This document shows, piece after piece, positions 34,609-43,057 of a stretch of 64,000 nt of DNA (its first letter is position 1; every line of letters starts with the position of its first letter). Position numbers and translations under genes: made by a program. The stretch comes from Shewanella oncorhynchi (lineage in GTDB: Bacteria > Pseudomonadota > Gammaproteobacteria > Enterobacterales > Shewanellaceae). The DNA lies in assembly GCF_012584455.1 (NCBI RefSeq), contig NZ_JABAEB010000015.1, forward strand, positions 27,423 to 91,422, in the 5' to 3' direction. Under the pieces are notes generated by a model that did not search any database, was not told the DNA's origin, and was given only the letters and a program-made list of their open reading frames with translations.

Positions 34609-35604
34609 TTAATCGAGTAAATAGCCGAGTTTATAGCTAAGTGTGGGGATAGAATCCTCGGTGAAGAGCAGTAGCAAATCGCATTGAATATTATGATCTT
34701 CAATCCGATAGTTGATCTCCATTGCCAAAGTTCGGTGCCATTTCTCTGAATTATCATGGATCAGATCGTTAACCGTGCAGTGCCGTCCCAACACGACAGG
34801 GTGAGCCTGACTAAATTTCATATCGAGCTGTTCAGAAATGCCGTTAAGGAAAGCGCCTATCAGCACGTTTCCAGTATCGATCAGGACTTCTATCTCAGTA
34901 TTTTTGTCTTCTGGATTAGCTAATCCCATCAGTTTGGCCATGTCTTTAAAGCTGGAATCATGGAACAAGAGCAGAGCTTCTCCCGCAATACCCGCCCCGA
35001 TAAAACCTTGGCAGAGCGCGGATACCGTTGAGCTTTCTTCCGTGGCTTTGAGCGCCATGGTTAACTCACTGACTTCAAGCACGTTCACATTAGGGATAGG
35101 TAGTAACACGAATACATCGAGTAACTTAGCTAACAGATCGGCGGCGCGTCCCATGGCAACGTTGGCTATTTCTTGGCAAGCGTCGCGCATGTCGACTTTG
35201 ATCATCGGGACTTCGTCGGTGAGATCTTTCTGCGTCAGCGTTAAGATGCCGTAATCTTGCAAAATGTTGCTGATGGCATCAGCGCTCACCGGTTTTTGAA
35301 TAAAATCTAACGCACCCAAGGCTTTGACTCGCTCGTGAGCTTTGATTTGAATATCGCCGGATACCACAATAATCAGCGCGGGTAAGTCCTGTTGCTGTAC
35401 GGTTTGCAGTACTTCATAACCGTCCATTACAGGCATGTTGAGATCGAGAAACACCACTTCGCCTTTTCCAGCGCGGATGGCATCAAGGCCTTCGGCACCA
35501 TTGGTCGCATAAGTTATTTCCACATCCCACTCTTTGGGAAGTGTGCGGGCCATTTGCTTACGTGCCATGGCGGAATCGTCACAGATGAGTACAGATATTG
35601 ACAT
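34609..35604 (-). CDS. response regulator with CheC/CheX-type phosphatase domain
   Basis: 331-aa protein. Receiver 1-120 is complete (CDDS 8-11, Asp54 in FLDLNMPVMDG, SGD, QKPVSA). The C-terminal part (about 130-331) is CheC-like: D-ACQ-E-IA-N at 141-148 matches the phosphatase signature D/S-x3-E-x2-N, and a second copy E239-VLI-D243-TG-N246 has Asp in place of Glu. CheC domains remove phosphate from CheY-type receivers, so this protein may act as a phosphatase whose activity is set by its own receiver. It is the first gene of a two-gene unit with a PAS-GGDEF cyclase, linking phosphorelay to c-di-GMP. Confidence 0.85.
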   Translation of the reverse strand: MSISVLICDDSAMARKQMARTLPKEWDVEITYATNGAEGLDAIRAGKGEVVFLDLNMPVMDGYEVLQTVQQQDLPALIIVVSGDIQIKAHERVKALGALDFIQKPVSADAISNILQDYGILTLTQKDLTDEVPMIKVDMRDACQEIANVAMGRAADLLAKLLDVFVLLPIPNVNVLEVSELTMALKATEESSTVSALCQGFIGAGIAGEALLLFHDSSFKDMAKLMGLANPEDKNTEIEVLIDTGNVLIGAFLNGISEQLDMKFSQAHPVVLGRHCTVNDLIHDNSEKWHRTLAMEINYRIEDHNIQCDLLLLFTEDSIPTLSYKLGYLLD

Positions 35605-36166
35605 GCTGACTAGTGATCCTTATTTGCCCATTTATTGAAGATAACACTTATTTTTTAGGTCTGACTGACGAATTGCGTTCTTCGGGCAAGTCTGATTAAT
35701 ATCTTTTATATGTAACTTATAGATATCATTGATAAATTTATATTTTCTGATGGCATTAAAATTTGAATCATTGTTGAATCAAATCATGCTGAATCTTAAA
35801 TCGAACTGGCTAATGTTGAGTAAATAACAAGGATATAGTGACTAAAAAAGGACTATAGAATCCATATATTGCTGCCCAATCATCCTTCGCTGCAGGTAGC
35901 ATTGCGATACTGGTGTCGATTATTAGCAGTTAAATAGCTAGCTGTTAAATACGCTTAATTATTGAGCTTGCTAAGGCTATCTAATCGAAAAATACATTAG
36001 GATTACTGCACGTAGTGATGACAGCCTAACATAAGTTGCCTTCAATCCATGATGGAATTGGCAATATTTTGACTTAAGTCAAAAAACAGGCTCATGTTAT
36101 ATCTTTTAGTGAATTACGCCAAACGTGTTAACATTTATTCTGGACTGACCAGTAACGGAATATTTC
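35605..36166. other. AT-rich gene-free region upstream of the crotonase gene
   Basis: Divergent intergenic stretch with no gene I can support. A 26-codon frame at 35750-35827 lacks a ribosome binding site. The only clear element is an 18-bp perfect palindrome at 36067-36084. No promoter of good spacing could be placed for either direction. Confidence 0.45.
36067..36084. promoter_or_regulatory. 18-bp perfect palindrome, FNR/EtrA-like
   Basis: TTTTGACTTAAGTCAAAA is a perfect palindrome. Its core TTGAC-TTAA-GTCAA resembles the FNR-family site TTGAT-N4-ATCAA with one change in each half. It is centred 91 bp upstream of the crotonase start. An anaerobic regulator is a reasonable guess; another palindrome-binding regulator is equally possible. 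Confidence 0.5.
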
Positions 36167-36973
36167 ATGAGTGGCCAAAGTGTACAAGTTAAAATCGATG
36201 ATGGCATCGCCTACGTGTTGCTTAATCGTCCTGAAAAAATGAATGCTATTAACTATTTAATGTTTAGTGAGCTTGACTGCGCGATTAAAAGTATTAAATC
36301 CAATCGTGCGGTGCGAGCCGTGATCCTCTCGGGAGCGGGTGGGCATTTTAGCTCTGGGCTCGATGTTAAAAGTGTGATGTCGGCACCGATGCAGGCAGTT
36401 AAGTTACTGTTTAAGGGTTTACCGGGGAATGCGAATTTGGCACAGCGGGTGTCACTAGGTTGGCAAACCTTGCCTGTGCCAGTGATTGCCGTGCTTGAGG
36501 GCTGTTGCTATGGCGGCGGTATGCAGATCGCTTTAGGCGCAGATGTGCGTATTGCTAGCCACGACAGTAAGTTATCTATCATGGAAGCGAAATGGGGACT
36601 CGTGCCAGATATGGCGGGTTTAGTCGCATTAAGGCAAATTATGCCTAAGGATCAAGCTATGCTGCTGAGCCTGACGGCAAAAGTGCTTGAGAGTCATGAA
36701 GCGCTGGCCTTAGGACTCGTGACACAAGTGAGTGAGACGCCCATGGAAGCCGCTGAGCAATTGGCGCGGCAACTGATGCAAACCTCACCGGATGCGGCAG
36801 CGGCCATCAAACTTAGCATTAATCGCAGTTGGACTGCTTCTATCCGTAGTCTGCTGTGCCGCGAGTCTATTAGTCAGATTCGGTTATTATTAGGCAAAAA
36901 TAGCAAGATAGCGGCGACGCGTCAGCTGAAAGATCCGCAGAAACCCTATCGGGATCGCCAATCGGGTTGGTAA
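36167..36973 (+). CDS. crotonase/enoyl-CoA hydratase-isomerase family enzyme
   Basis: 268-aa soluble enzyme acting on acyl-CoA. Oxyanion-hole segments are clear: LSGAGGHFSSGLDVKS and EGCCYGGGMQIALGADVRIA. The usual hydratase Glu positions are replaced by a pattern MEAKWGLVPDMAGL, whose Asp matches the catalytic Asp of dienoyl-CoA isomerases (..GL-AD-G-L), so a delta(3,5),delta(2,4)-dienoyl-CoA isomerase is as likely as a hydratase. It stands alone, next to a DUF3530 gene on the opposite strand. CGGAATATTTC before the ATG is a modest ribosome binding site. Confidence 0.85.
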   Translation: MSGQSVQVKIDDGIAYVLLNRPEKMNAINYLMFSELDCAIKSIKSNRAVRAVILSGAGGHFSSGLDVKSVMSAPMQAVKLLFKGLPGNANLAQRVSLGWQTLPVPVIAVLEGCCYGGGMQIALGADVRIASHDSKLSIMEAKWGLVPDMAGLVALRQIMPKDQAMLLSLTAKVLESHEALALGLVTQVSETPMEAAEQLARQLMQTSPDAAAAIKLSINRSWTASIRSLLCRESISQIRLLLGKNSKIAATRQLKDPQKPYRDRQSGW

Positions 36974-37008
36974 TGCTCTTTTGTCTGAATTAGCTTGAAT
37001 CGCCGTTT

Positions 37009-37911
37009 TTACTGCGCGCCGCTCATTCGGGCAGAAAAGCCTTTAATCGCATTTAAGCAATTCTGCCATGCGCTCTCGTTATCTAAATTGAGCGCTAGGG
37101 TCGTTTGGCGATAGTTAGGGCTTTCTAAGGTCACCGCGAGTTTTTTGCGATTGTCGGCCGTCTCCAATGAGGCCGGGTGACCGTCTGGCGATTGAATATC
37201 TAAAATGGGCAGCGTGAGTTTTGCCAGTTGCTCTGCGAGTGCTTGGTTGAGCTTTTCGTCCTCACGATAGGGATTGATGACAATCAGCACATCAGGATCG
37301 GCAATCTTCTTCTGGCTTAATAGGCTAATCAATAATCCTGCACTTTGGTCTGCGGTGATCAAAATACGTTTTCCCGCATAATCTGCACCGACGGCATCTA
37401 ACTGCGACATGCTTTTGACTAGAAAATCTTCCTGCTCTTGCAGATGCTTGCTGTTATCTTCGGGCTTGATTTTAGGGCTTGGTTTGTTGGACGGTGAGCT
37501 TAATTGCGCGGCGCCAGGCGAGGTCACTTCAGTGGCGGCGGTGGCAAAGTTAGCTGCGGGCATTTCAGTTGGCGGAGTTAAACTTAAGCTGGCCCAACCA
37601 GCAGGATTGATATTGCGGCGTACAAATGCCATCAATCCAGGCGCGTCTGCGGTGCCATTGGTGGCGGGCAGGATTATCGCCGCCCCAAGTTTCTTTTTAC
37701 CTTCCCATGGTCGCACTAACAAATCGTAGGGCTGATTATCAATCGTGATTTGTTTAATTTCATTTGAGGGTAGATAGCTGTGATTCGACTTTTTGGCACT
37801 GATTTCGGCTGGCGCAGATGTTGGTGGAGTTGTTGTAGTGTCTGCCGCGTAGGTAGCGATGGTTGTGATGCCGAGAATGAGGCAAAAGAGTAGTGAAAGA
37901 ATGCGCGGCAT
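37009..37911 (-). CDS. DUF3530 family alpha/beta-hydrolase-like exported protein
   Basis: 300-aa protein with a signal peptide (MPRILSLLFCLILGITTIATYA-AD) followed by a low-complexity Thr/Pro/Ser linker and the DUF3530 domain: GAAIILPATNGTADAPGLMAFVRRNINPAGWASLSLTPP.., and RILITADQSAGLLISLLSQ, which sits where the nucleophile elbow of alpha/beta hydrolases lies (usual G-S-G replaced by DQSAG). Function unknown. GTG 37926 is also in frame; AGGTGG is nearer an ideal position for neither, so the start is uncertain by five codons. Convergent with the crotonase gene. Confidence 0.75.
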   Translation of the reverse strand: MPRILSLLFCLILGITTIATYAADTTTTPPTSAPAEISAKKSNHSYLPSNEIKQITIDNQPYDLLVRPWEGKKKLGAAIILPATNGTADAPGLMAFVRRNINPAGWASLSLTPPTEMPAANFATAATEVTSPGAAQLSSPSNKPSPKIKPEDNSKHLQEQEDFLVKSMSQLDAVGADYAGKRILITADQSAGLLISLLSQKKIADPDVLIVINPYREDEKLNQALAEQLAKLTLPILDIQSPDGHPASLETADNRKKLAVTLESPNYRQTTLALNLDNESAWQNCLNAIKGFSARMSGAQ

Positions 37912-38076
37912 AGAATTGATAACCACCTGTGTAGTCTCATAAATTCATCAGTGTTTGAGTATAACCTGAACAATTACCAAAAAGTGAATTTTCCTCGCCA
38001 AAGAATTGCACCTGTCATTTAGTATAAAAAGCCACTTGTAATAAGAGGCAACTTGGAATCGAAAGCTACAGGGCAT

Positions 38077-38103
38077 AAAAAAGCCCAACGCTGAGGCTGG
38101 GCT
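38077..38103 (-). terminator. rho-independent terminator after rapA
   Basis: On the minus strand AGCCCA and TGGGCT arms enclose a 9-nt G/C-rich loop and are followed by TTTTTT, just past the rapA stop codon. Confidence 0.85.
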
Positions 38104-38134
38104 AATTGATTGAAACCTGCTGTTCCGCTTGGGT

Positions 38135-41041
38135 TTATACGTGGCTAACGAGCACCATACGGATCGCATCGAGTTGTAACTGGCTTGCATCCAGATAAGT
38201 GTTTAACTCTTGCATCTGATTGCGCAGGTATTCCAATTCTTCCTCACGGATATTGGGGTTCACAGCCTTAAGTGACTCTAAACGATCAAGCTCTGCGCTC
38301 AGTTGCTGAGTCATTTTCTCTCTGGCTTGGGCGACCATTTCATCGACAACCACTTGAGCATATTCTTCACCCTTAGCAAATAACGGATGCAGAATTGGCT
38401 GAGATGCCGTGACTAACTTGCCGCCAATGTGACGATTCACCGCGCTTAATTGCTTATCGAAACTGGCGTAATCCACTTTAGCCGATAGATCGTTACCGTT
38501 TTTATCCAGTAACACGCGGATCGGTGTGGGCGGTAAATAACGGTACAACTGGCTCGACTTAGGTGCTGAAGCATCGGCCATGTAGATGAGTTCTAAGAAT
38601 AAGGTACCTGCTGGTAGGGCTTTATTCTTTAGAATTGCGACGCTGGTGGTGCCAGTTTCAGAACCTGTGATCAGATCTAGCCCCGTTTGCACCAGCGGAT
38701 GTTCTTGGGTGATCAGCGCAATATCATCGCGTGATAATGCTGTGTCACGATCAAAGGTCACTGTTACGCCATCTTCTGGCAAGCCAGGATAAGTTGGGAA
38801 CATCATGTGCTCACTCGGGCGTAGAATAATCGAGTTTTCACCCTTATCTTCTTGATCAACACCGATAATATCCCACAGACGGATCACTGAGCCGATTAAA
38901 TGAGTATCACCGTCATTTTGGGCAAGGCGGTTGACGATTGCCAGTGCCTTCTCGCCGCCGTGTGAGTTGATTTCCAGCAGCTTGTCGCGGCCTTGTTCCA
39001 TCGCGTGCTTGAGTTCTTTATAACGGCTCTGGGTGTGATTGAGCAGGTTTGTCAGCTCGTCGCTGTCGTCACCCACAAGCACGTTTAGCAGATCTTCGGC
39101 AAATTCACTGTAAAGCACATGACCACTGGGGCAAGTGAGTTCAAAGGCATTTAGCCCTTGGTGATACCACTGCATCAAACGTTCTTGGGCGGTATCTTCA
39201 AGGTATGGCAAGTGAATTTGGATATCGTTTTTCTGGCCGATACGGTCTAAACGACCGATTCGCTGTTCCAATAGATCGGGGTTTAGTGGCAGATCGAACA
39301 GCACTAAGTGGCTGGCAAACTGGAAGTTACGACCTTCAGAACCAATTTCAGAACAGATCAGCGCCTGTGCGCCGCCTTCCTCTTGGGCAAAGTAAGCGCC
39401 GGCTTTATCGCGCTCGATAATCGACATGCCTTCGTGGAATACTGTTGCTTGAATCCCTTCGCGGGTACGCAGGGCTTCTTCTAGGCTAAGGGCGGTTTCC
39501 GCTTGGCTGGCGATGATCAGCACTTTTTTGCTGCGGTGTGATTTTAAGAACTCGATTAACCAATCCACACGGGGATCGAACTTCCACCAACTGGCGCTGT
39601 TATCTTCAAATTCTTGATACAGTTTTTCAGGACTCAGGGCTTGCGCCGCTTTCGCCTCTAATGACTTGTGTCCGCCCATCATGCCGCTGACGCGTGCGGC
39701 TGTTTGATATTGATCTGGCATGGCGTGTGGGTAAGCGTTAAAGAAACGCTTTGGAAAGCCTTTTACCGAGGCGCGGCTGTTTCGGTATAACACGCGGCCA
39801 GTACCGTGACGGTCAAGTAATTCTTGCAGTAATTCGCTACGGGCGGCCTGTTGTATTCCGGCATCAATACCGTCGGCTTGGATTAAACGAATACTTGGGC
39901 TGATGTCTTTCTCGCCCAGTAATTCGGTCAAGCTGTTGATGGCGGCATCGGGTAATTTAGCGTTGCCAGCCAAGGCTTCGGCGGCAATGGCGACGTCTTT
40001 ATAACTGTCTTCTTCAGCTAAGAAAGCATCGTAATCGTAGAAACGATCAGGATCGAGCAGACGCAAACGGGCGAAGTGACTCTCATGGCCGAGTTGATCG
40101 GGCGTTGCGGTTAACAGCAAAACGCCTGGGATGACTTCGCTTAATGCTTCAACCACTTGATAGGCGCGGCTTGGCGCTTCTTCGGTCCATTCTAAGTGGT
40201 GCGCTTCGTCAACGACTAACAGATCCCAATCGGCATCTAGGGCTTGATCAAGACGTTTTTTCTTACGCAGTAATTCGAGTGAACAAATCACTAACTGTTC
40301 TGTGTAGAAAGGATTGTCGTGATCGGCATAGGCTTCTACACAACGGTCTTCATCGAATACCGAAAAGCGCAGATTAAAGCGGCGCAGCATTTCCACTAAC
40401 CACTGATGGCGCAGAGTATCGGGCACGATAATCAGGATGCGTTCGGCGCGACCAGTCAGCAGTTGTTGGTGAATAATCAGACCTGCTTCAATGGTTTTAC
40501 CTAAACCCACTTCATCGGCTAACAGTACACGCGGTGCATAGCGACGGCCGACTTCATGGGCAATCCACATTTGATGCGGAATAAGTCCAACACGTGGACC
40601 TTGCAAACCAAGCAAATCCGATGAGGCCAGTTTGTGGCGCAACATTTGGCATTGATAACGCACACCAAAACGGTCGAGGCGATCGATTTGGCCGGCGAAT
40701 AAACGGTCTTGGGGTTTGTTGAAACGAATATTGTGGTTCAGCAGGGTTTCACGCAGTGTAGCTTGCTCGCCTGTCTCACTGTGAATGCCGTGATAGATCA
40801 CTATCCCGTCTTTCTCGGTCAATTCACTGACCGCAAGGCTCCAGCCTTCATGGCTTTCAACCGAATCGCCGGGATTGTATATAACGCGTGTCAGAGGGGC
40901 TTCTGCTCGGGAGAACATACGGTTCTCACCCGTGGCAGGGAATAATACAGTGACCATACGGCCTTCTACTTGAACCACAGTTCCTAAACCAAGCTCTGAC
41001 TCGGTATCACTTATCCAACGTTGACCTAAGGCGAACGGCAT
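38135..41041 (-). CDS. rapA: RapA, RNA polymerase-associated ATP-dependent remodeller
   Basis: 968-aa Swi2/Snf2-type ATPase (E. coli RapA also 968 aa) that helps recycle RNA polymerase after transcription. N-terminal Tudor-like part (MPFALGQRWISDTESELGLGTVV), helicase motif I LADEVGLGKTIEAG, motif II VVDEAHHLEW, motif III LLTATP, motif V/VI ICSEIGSEGRNFQFA and LEQRIGRLDRIGQ. C-terminus ends ..LQLDAIRMVLVSHV. Single gene with its own terminator; divergent from the PIN-PhoH gene across about 400 bp. Confidence 0.96.
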   Translation of the reverse strand: MPFALGQRWISDTESELGLGTVVQVEGRMVTVLFPATGENRMFSRAEAPLTRVIYNPGDSVESHEGWSLAVSELTEKDGIVIYHGIHSETGEQATLRETLLNHNIRFNKPQDRLFAGQIDRLDRFGVRYQCQMLRHKLASSDLLGLQGPRVGLIPHQMWIAHEVGRRYAPRVLLADEVGLGKTIEAGLIIHQQLLTGRAERILIIVPDTLRHQWLVEMLRRFNLRFSVFDEDRCVEAYADHDNPFYTEQLVICSLELLRKKKRLDQALDADWDLLVVDEAHHLEWTEEAPSRAYQVVEALSEVIPGVLLLTATPDQLGHESHFARLRLLDPDRFYDYDAFLAEEDSYKDVAIAAEALAGNAKLPDAAINSLTELLGEKDISPSIRLIQADGIDAGIQQAARSELLQELLDRHGTGRVLYRNSRASVKGFPKRFFNAYPHAMPDQYQTAARVSGMMGGHKSLEAKAAQALSPEKLYQEFEDNSASWWKFDPRVDWLIEFLKSHRSKKVLIIASQAETALSLEEALRTREGIQATVFHEGMSIIERDKAGAYFAQEEGGAQALICSEIGSEGRNFQFASHLVLFDLPLNPDLLEQRIGRLDRIGQKNDIQIHLPYLEDTAQERLMQWYHQGLNAFELTCPSGHVLYSEFAEDLLNVLVGDDSDELTNLLNHTQSRYKELKHAMEQGRDKLLEINSHGGEKALAIVNRLAQNDGDTHLIGSVIRLWDIIGVDQEDKGENSIILRPSEHMMFPTYPGLPEDGVTVTFDRDTALSRDDIALITQEHPLVQTGLDLITGSETGTTSVAILKNKALPAGTLFLELIYMADASAPKSSQLYRYLPPTPIRVLLDKNGNDLSAKVDYASFDKQLSAVNRHIGGKLVTASQPILHPLFAKGEEYAQVVVDEMVAQAREKMTQQLSAELDRLESLKAVNPNIREEELEYLRNQMQELNTYLDASQLQLDAIRMVLVSHV

Positions 41042-41447
41042 CTTAAATTCTCATTTCTAGGCGGACTCTAACAAAGGGCGCGTATGTTATACCAATACTC
41101 GTGATATTTAAATCGCCCTCTCACCCGTTAGAGCCTAATTCCCAGAGTGCTAGATTACAAATTGTACAAGTGACAAAATTGTCGAGCCAGTACATGAAAT
41201 TGTCACGCTAATGTCACATCCGCGGTTATACACTGCCTCGAGTCTGTAAGGTAAACAATGGTTGCTGTATTGTTATCTCGTGAGTTTGGTGCCAATATCA
41301 ACTTAAGGTTTAAGTGCGAGTAAAGTGCTATCAACTTGAACCTTATGATCATTCTTTGCCATAAGCTTTGCCAGTAATAGGAGTTGGGTAACTTTTATTG
41401 AGACTCAAAAGTTTGTTTAAACTTTAATGAAGCACTCTGGAGGCGCC
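41042..41447. other. divergent promoter region between rapA and the PIN-PhoH gene
   Basis: Gene-free. It contains three copies of TGTCAC/GTGACA (41170-41175 in reverse, 41201-41206, 41212-41217) and a Pho-box-like promoter described separately. The remaining 200 bp before the PIN-PhoH start would be an untranslated leader; I see no named riboswitch in it. Confidence 0.6.
41200..41232 (+). promoter_or_regulatory. Pho-box-like element plus -10 upstream of the PIN-PhoH gene
   Basis: TTGTCAC-GCTA-ATGTCAC gives two 7-bp direct repeats with 11-bp spacing, the layout of the PhoB box (CTGTCAT-N4-CTGTCAT); both TGTCA cores are exact and 12 of 18 positions agree with the E. coli consensus. A TATACA -10 (41227-41232) follows 9 bp later, where PhoB-activated promoters have it. 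The gene downstream is of the PhoH family. Leader would be about 210 nt. Confidence 0.55.
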
Positions 41448-42842
41448 ATGGAACAAGACGACAGAAAGTTGTTTGTACTGGATACCAATGTGTTACTACA
41501 TGAACCTTTGGCGATCTATTCGTTTAAAGAGCACGATGTGGTCATTCCGATGACAGTGCTAGAAGAGTTGGACCAGATTAAAGATCGAAAGAGTGATGTT
41601 AGTCGTGATGCTCGGGTTGCTATCAGGGCATTGGAAGATACTCTAGGCGGTGAAACTACCCCTGAGCAGATTATCAATGGCGTCCCTTTACCCAGTCGAG
41701 AGGGTCATGCTGATGCTGTCGGTTCGCTCTCAATTTTCCCTGATCACCTTGTCGATTTTACCTTAGGCGCACTGCCTGGAGATGGAAACGACAATCGCAT
41801 TATCAATACCGCGCTACATCTACAAAACCTACATCATCCCCGTACCGTTGTCTTAGTCACCAAAGATATCAATATGCGCCTTAAAGCCAAAGGTGCGGGT
41901 ATTCAATTGGTTGAAGATTATCGAACTGATCAGTTGATTGATGATATCCGCTTCCTCAGTAAAGGCTTTTACCAGTTTGAAGGTAATTTTTGGGAGCACT
42001 TGAACAAGGTCTCCACCGAGCGCCACGGTAGACATACAGTGCATGAAGTACCGCTCAAAGACCTCGAAAATGATAATTTCTATATCAACCAATATCTTAT
42101 CGACACAGAGTCTGATTTTTGCGGTCGTGTTATCGAGCGCACAGATACCCATTTACATATTTTAGATTTAGGCCGTGAGCGGGTGAAAAACCTCGAGGCA
42201 TGGGGTGTTAAACCTAAAAACGTCTATCAAGGCATGGCATTGCAGGCGCTGCTCGATCCCGATATCGATCTGGTGATCTTAACTGGCCCAGCGGGTTGCG
42301 GTAAAACCTTGCTCGCCATGGCGGCGGCGTTGGAACTGGTGGTCGAGCGTAATCGCTACGACAAAGTGATTGTCACCCGTAACACCCCAGAAATTGCCGA
42401 ATCTATCGGCTTCTTGCCCGGCACGGAAGAGGAGAAGATGATGCCGTGGCTGGCTGCGATTACCGACACGCTCGAAGTGCTGCATAAGAATGATGTGAAT
42501 CCTACGGGCAGCATGAATTACATCATGGAGAAGGCTAACATTCAGTTTAAGTCGATAAACTTTATGCGCGGGCGTTCGATCCAAAACTCTATAGTGCTAT
42601 TAGATGAATGCCAAAACCTCACGGCCTCGCAGATCAAAACTATGATCACCCGTATGGGCGAAGGCACAAAACTGATTTGTTGCGGTAACTTAGCGCAAAT
42701 CGACTCTAACTACTTAACTGCTGTTACCTCAGGTTTAACCTATATTGTCGAACGTTTTAAAGACTTTGAAGGCAGTGCCAACGTGTATCTGAATGGCGTG
42801 GTGCGTTCACGCTTAGCGGAATACGCTGAAGAGCATCTGTAA
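41448..42842 (+). CDS. PIN domain-PhoH family ATPase/nuclease
   Basis: 464-aa cytoplasmic protein that joins a PIN ribonuclease domain (about 1-150; LFVLDTNVLLHEPLAIYSF, acidic residues in VVIPMTVLEELD and GDGNDNRI) to a PhoH ATPase domain (about 240-464; Walker A TGPAGCGKTLLAM, Walker B VLLDECQN). This is the long YlaK/PhoH2-like form, predicted to be an RNA helicase/nuclease. It is not the 354-aa E. coli PhoH. GGAGG four to five bases before ATG 41448 fixes the start; ATG 41427 is unsupported. A terminator follows. Confidence 0.9.
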   Translation: MEQDDRKLFVLDTNVLLHEPLAIYSFKEHDVVIPMTVLEELDQIKDRKSDVSRDARVAIRALEDTLGGETTPEQIINGVPLPSREGHADAVGSLSIFPDHLVDFTLGALPGDGNDNRIINTALHLQNLHHPRTVVLVTKDINMRLKAKGAGIQLVEDYRTDQLIDDIRFLSKGFYQFEGNFWEHLNKVSTERHGRHTVHEVPLKDLENDNFYINQYLIDTESDFCGRVIERTDTHLHILDLGRERVKNLEAWGVKPKNVYQGMALQALLDPDIDLVILTGPAGCGKTLLAMAAALELVVERNRYDKVIVTRNTPEIAESIGFLPGTEEEKMMPWLAAITDTLEVLHKNDVNPTGSMNYIMEKANIQFKSINFMRGRSIQNSIVLLDECQNLTASQIKTMITRMGEGTKLICCGNLAQIDSNYLTAVTSGLTYIVERFKDFEGSANVYLNGVVRSRLAEYAEEHL

Positions 42843-42871
42843 AGCAGGTCAGTTTAATTTAGGGTAATGAC

Positions 42872-42900
42872 TAAGGCCTCAGATATGGAGGCCTTAATTT
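42872..42900 (+). terminator. terminator after the PIN-PhoH gene
   Basis: TAAGGCCTC and GAGGCCTTA arms (9 bp) with a 7-nt loop followed by ATTTTAT. Confidence 0.85.
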
Positions 42901-43057
42901 TATGGAGTAGTAGATTTTTAATCGACTTATCAGTGGTATGAGTAGGCTTTATCTGACAATTATTTTATGTGATTGGCAGTTCCTTCCTGCTACTATATGG
43001 AGCTCATAGTTTTTGCCGCCGTAGGCTGAAATTAAGCGCTGCAATCAAGGGTAGTGG

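Noticed and set aside
35750..35827. 26-codon frame in the intergenic region before the crotonase gene
   Set aside because: No ribosome binding site and no conserved features; AT-rich DNA gives such frames by chance.
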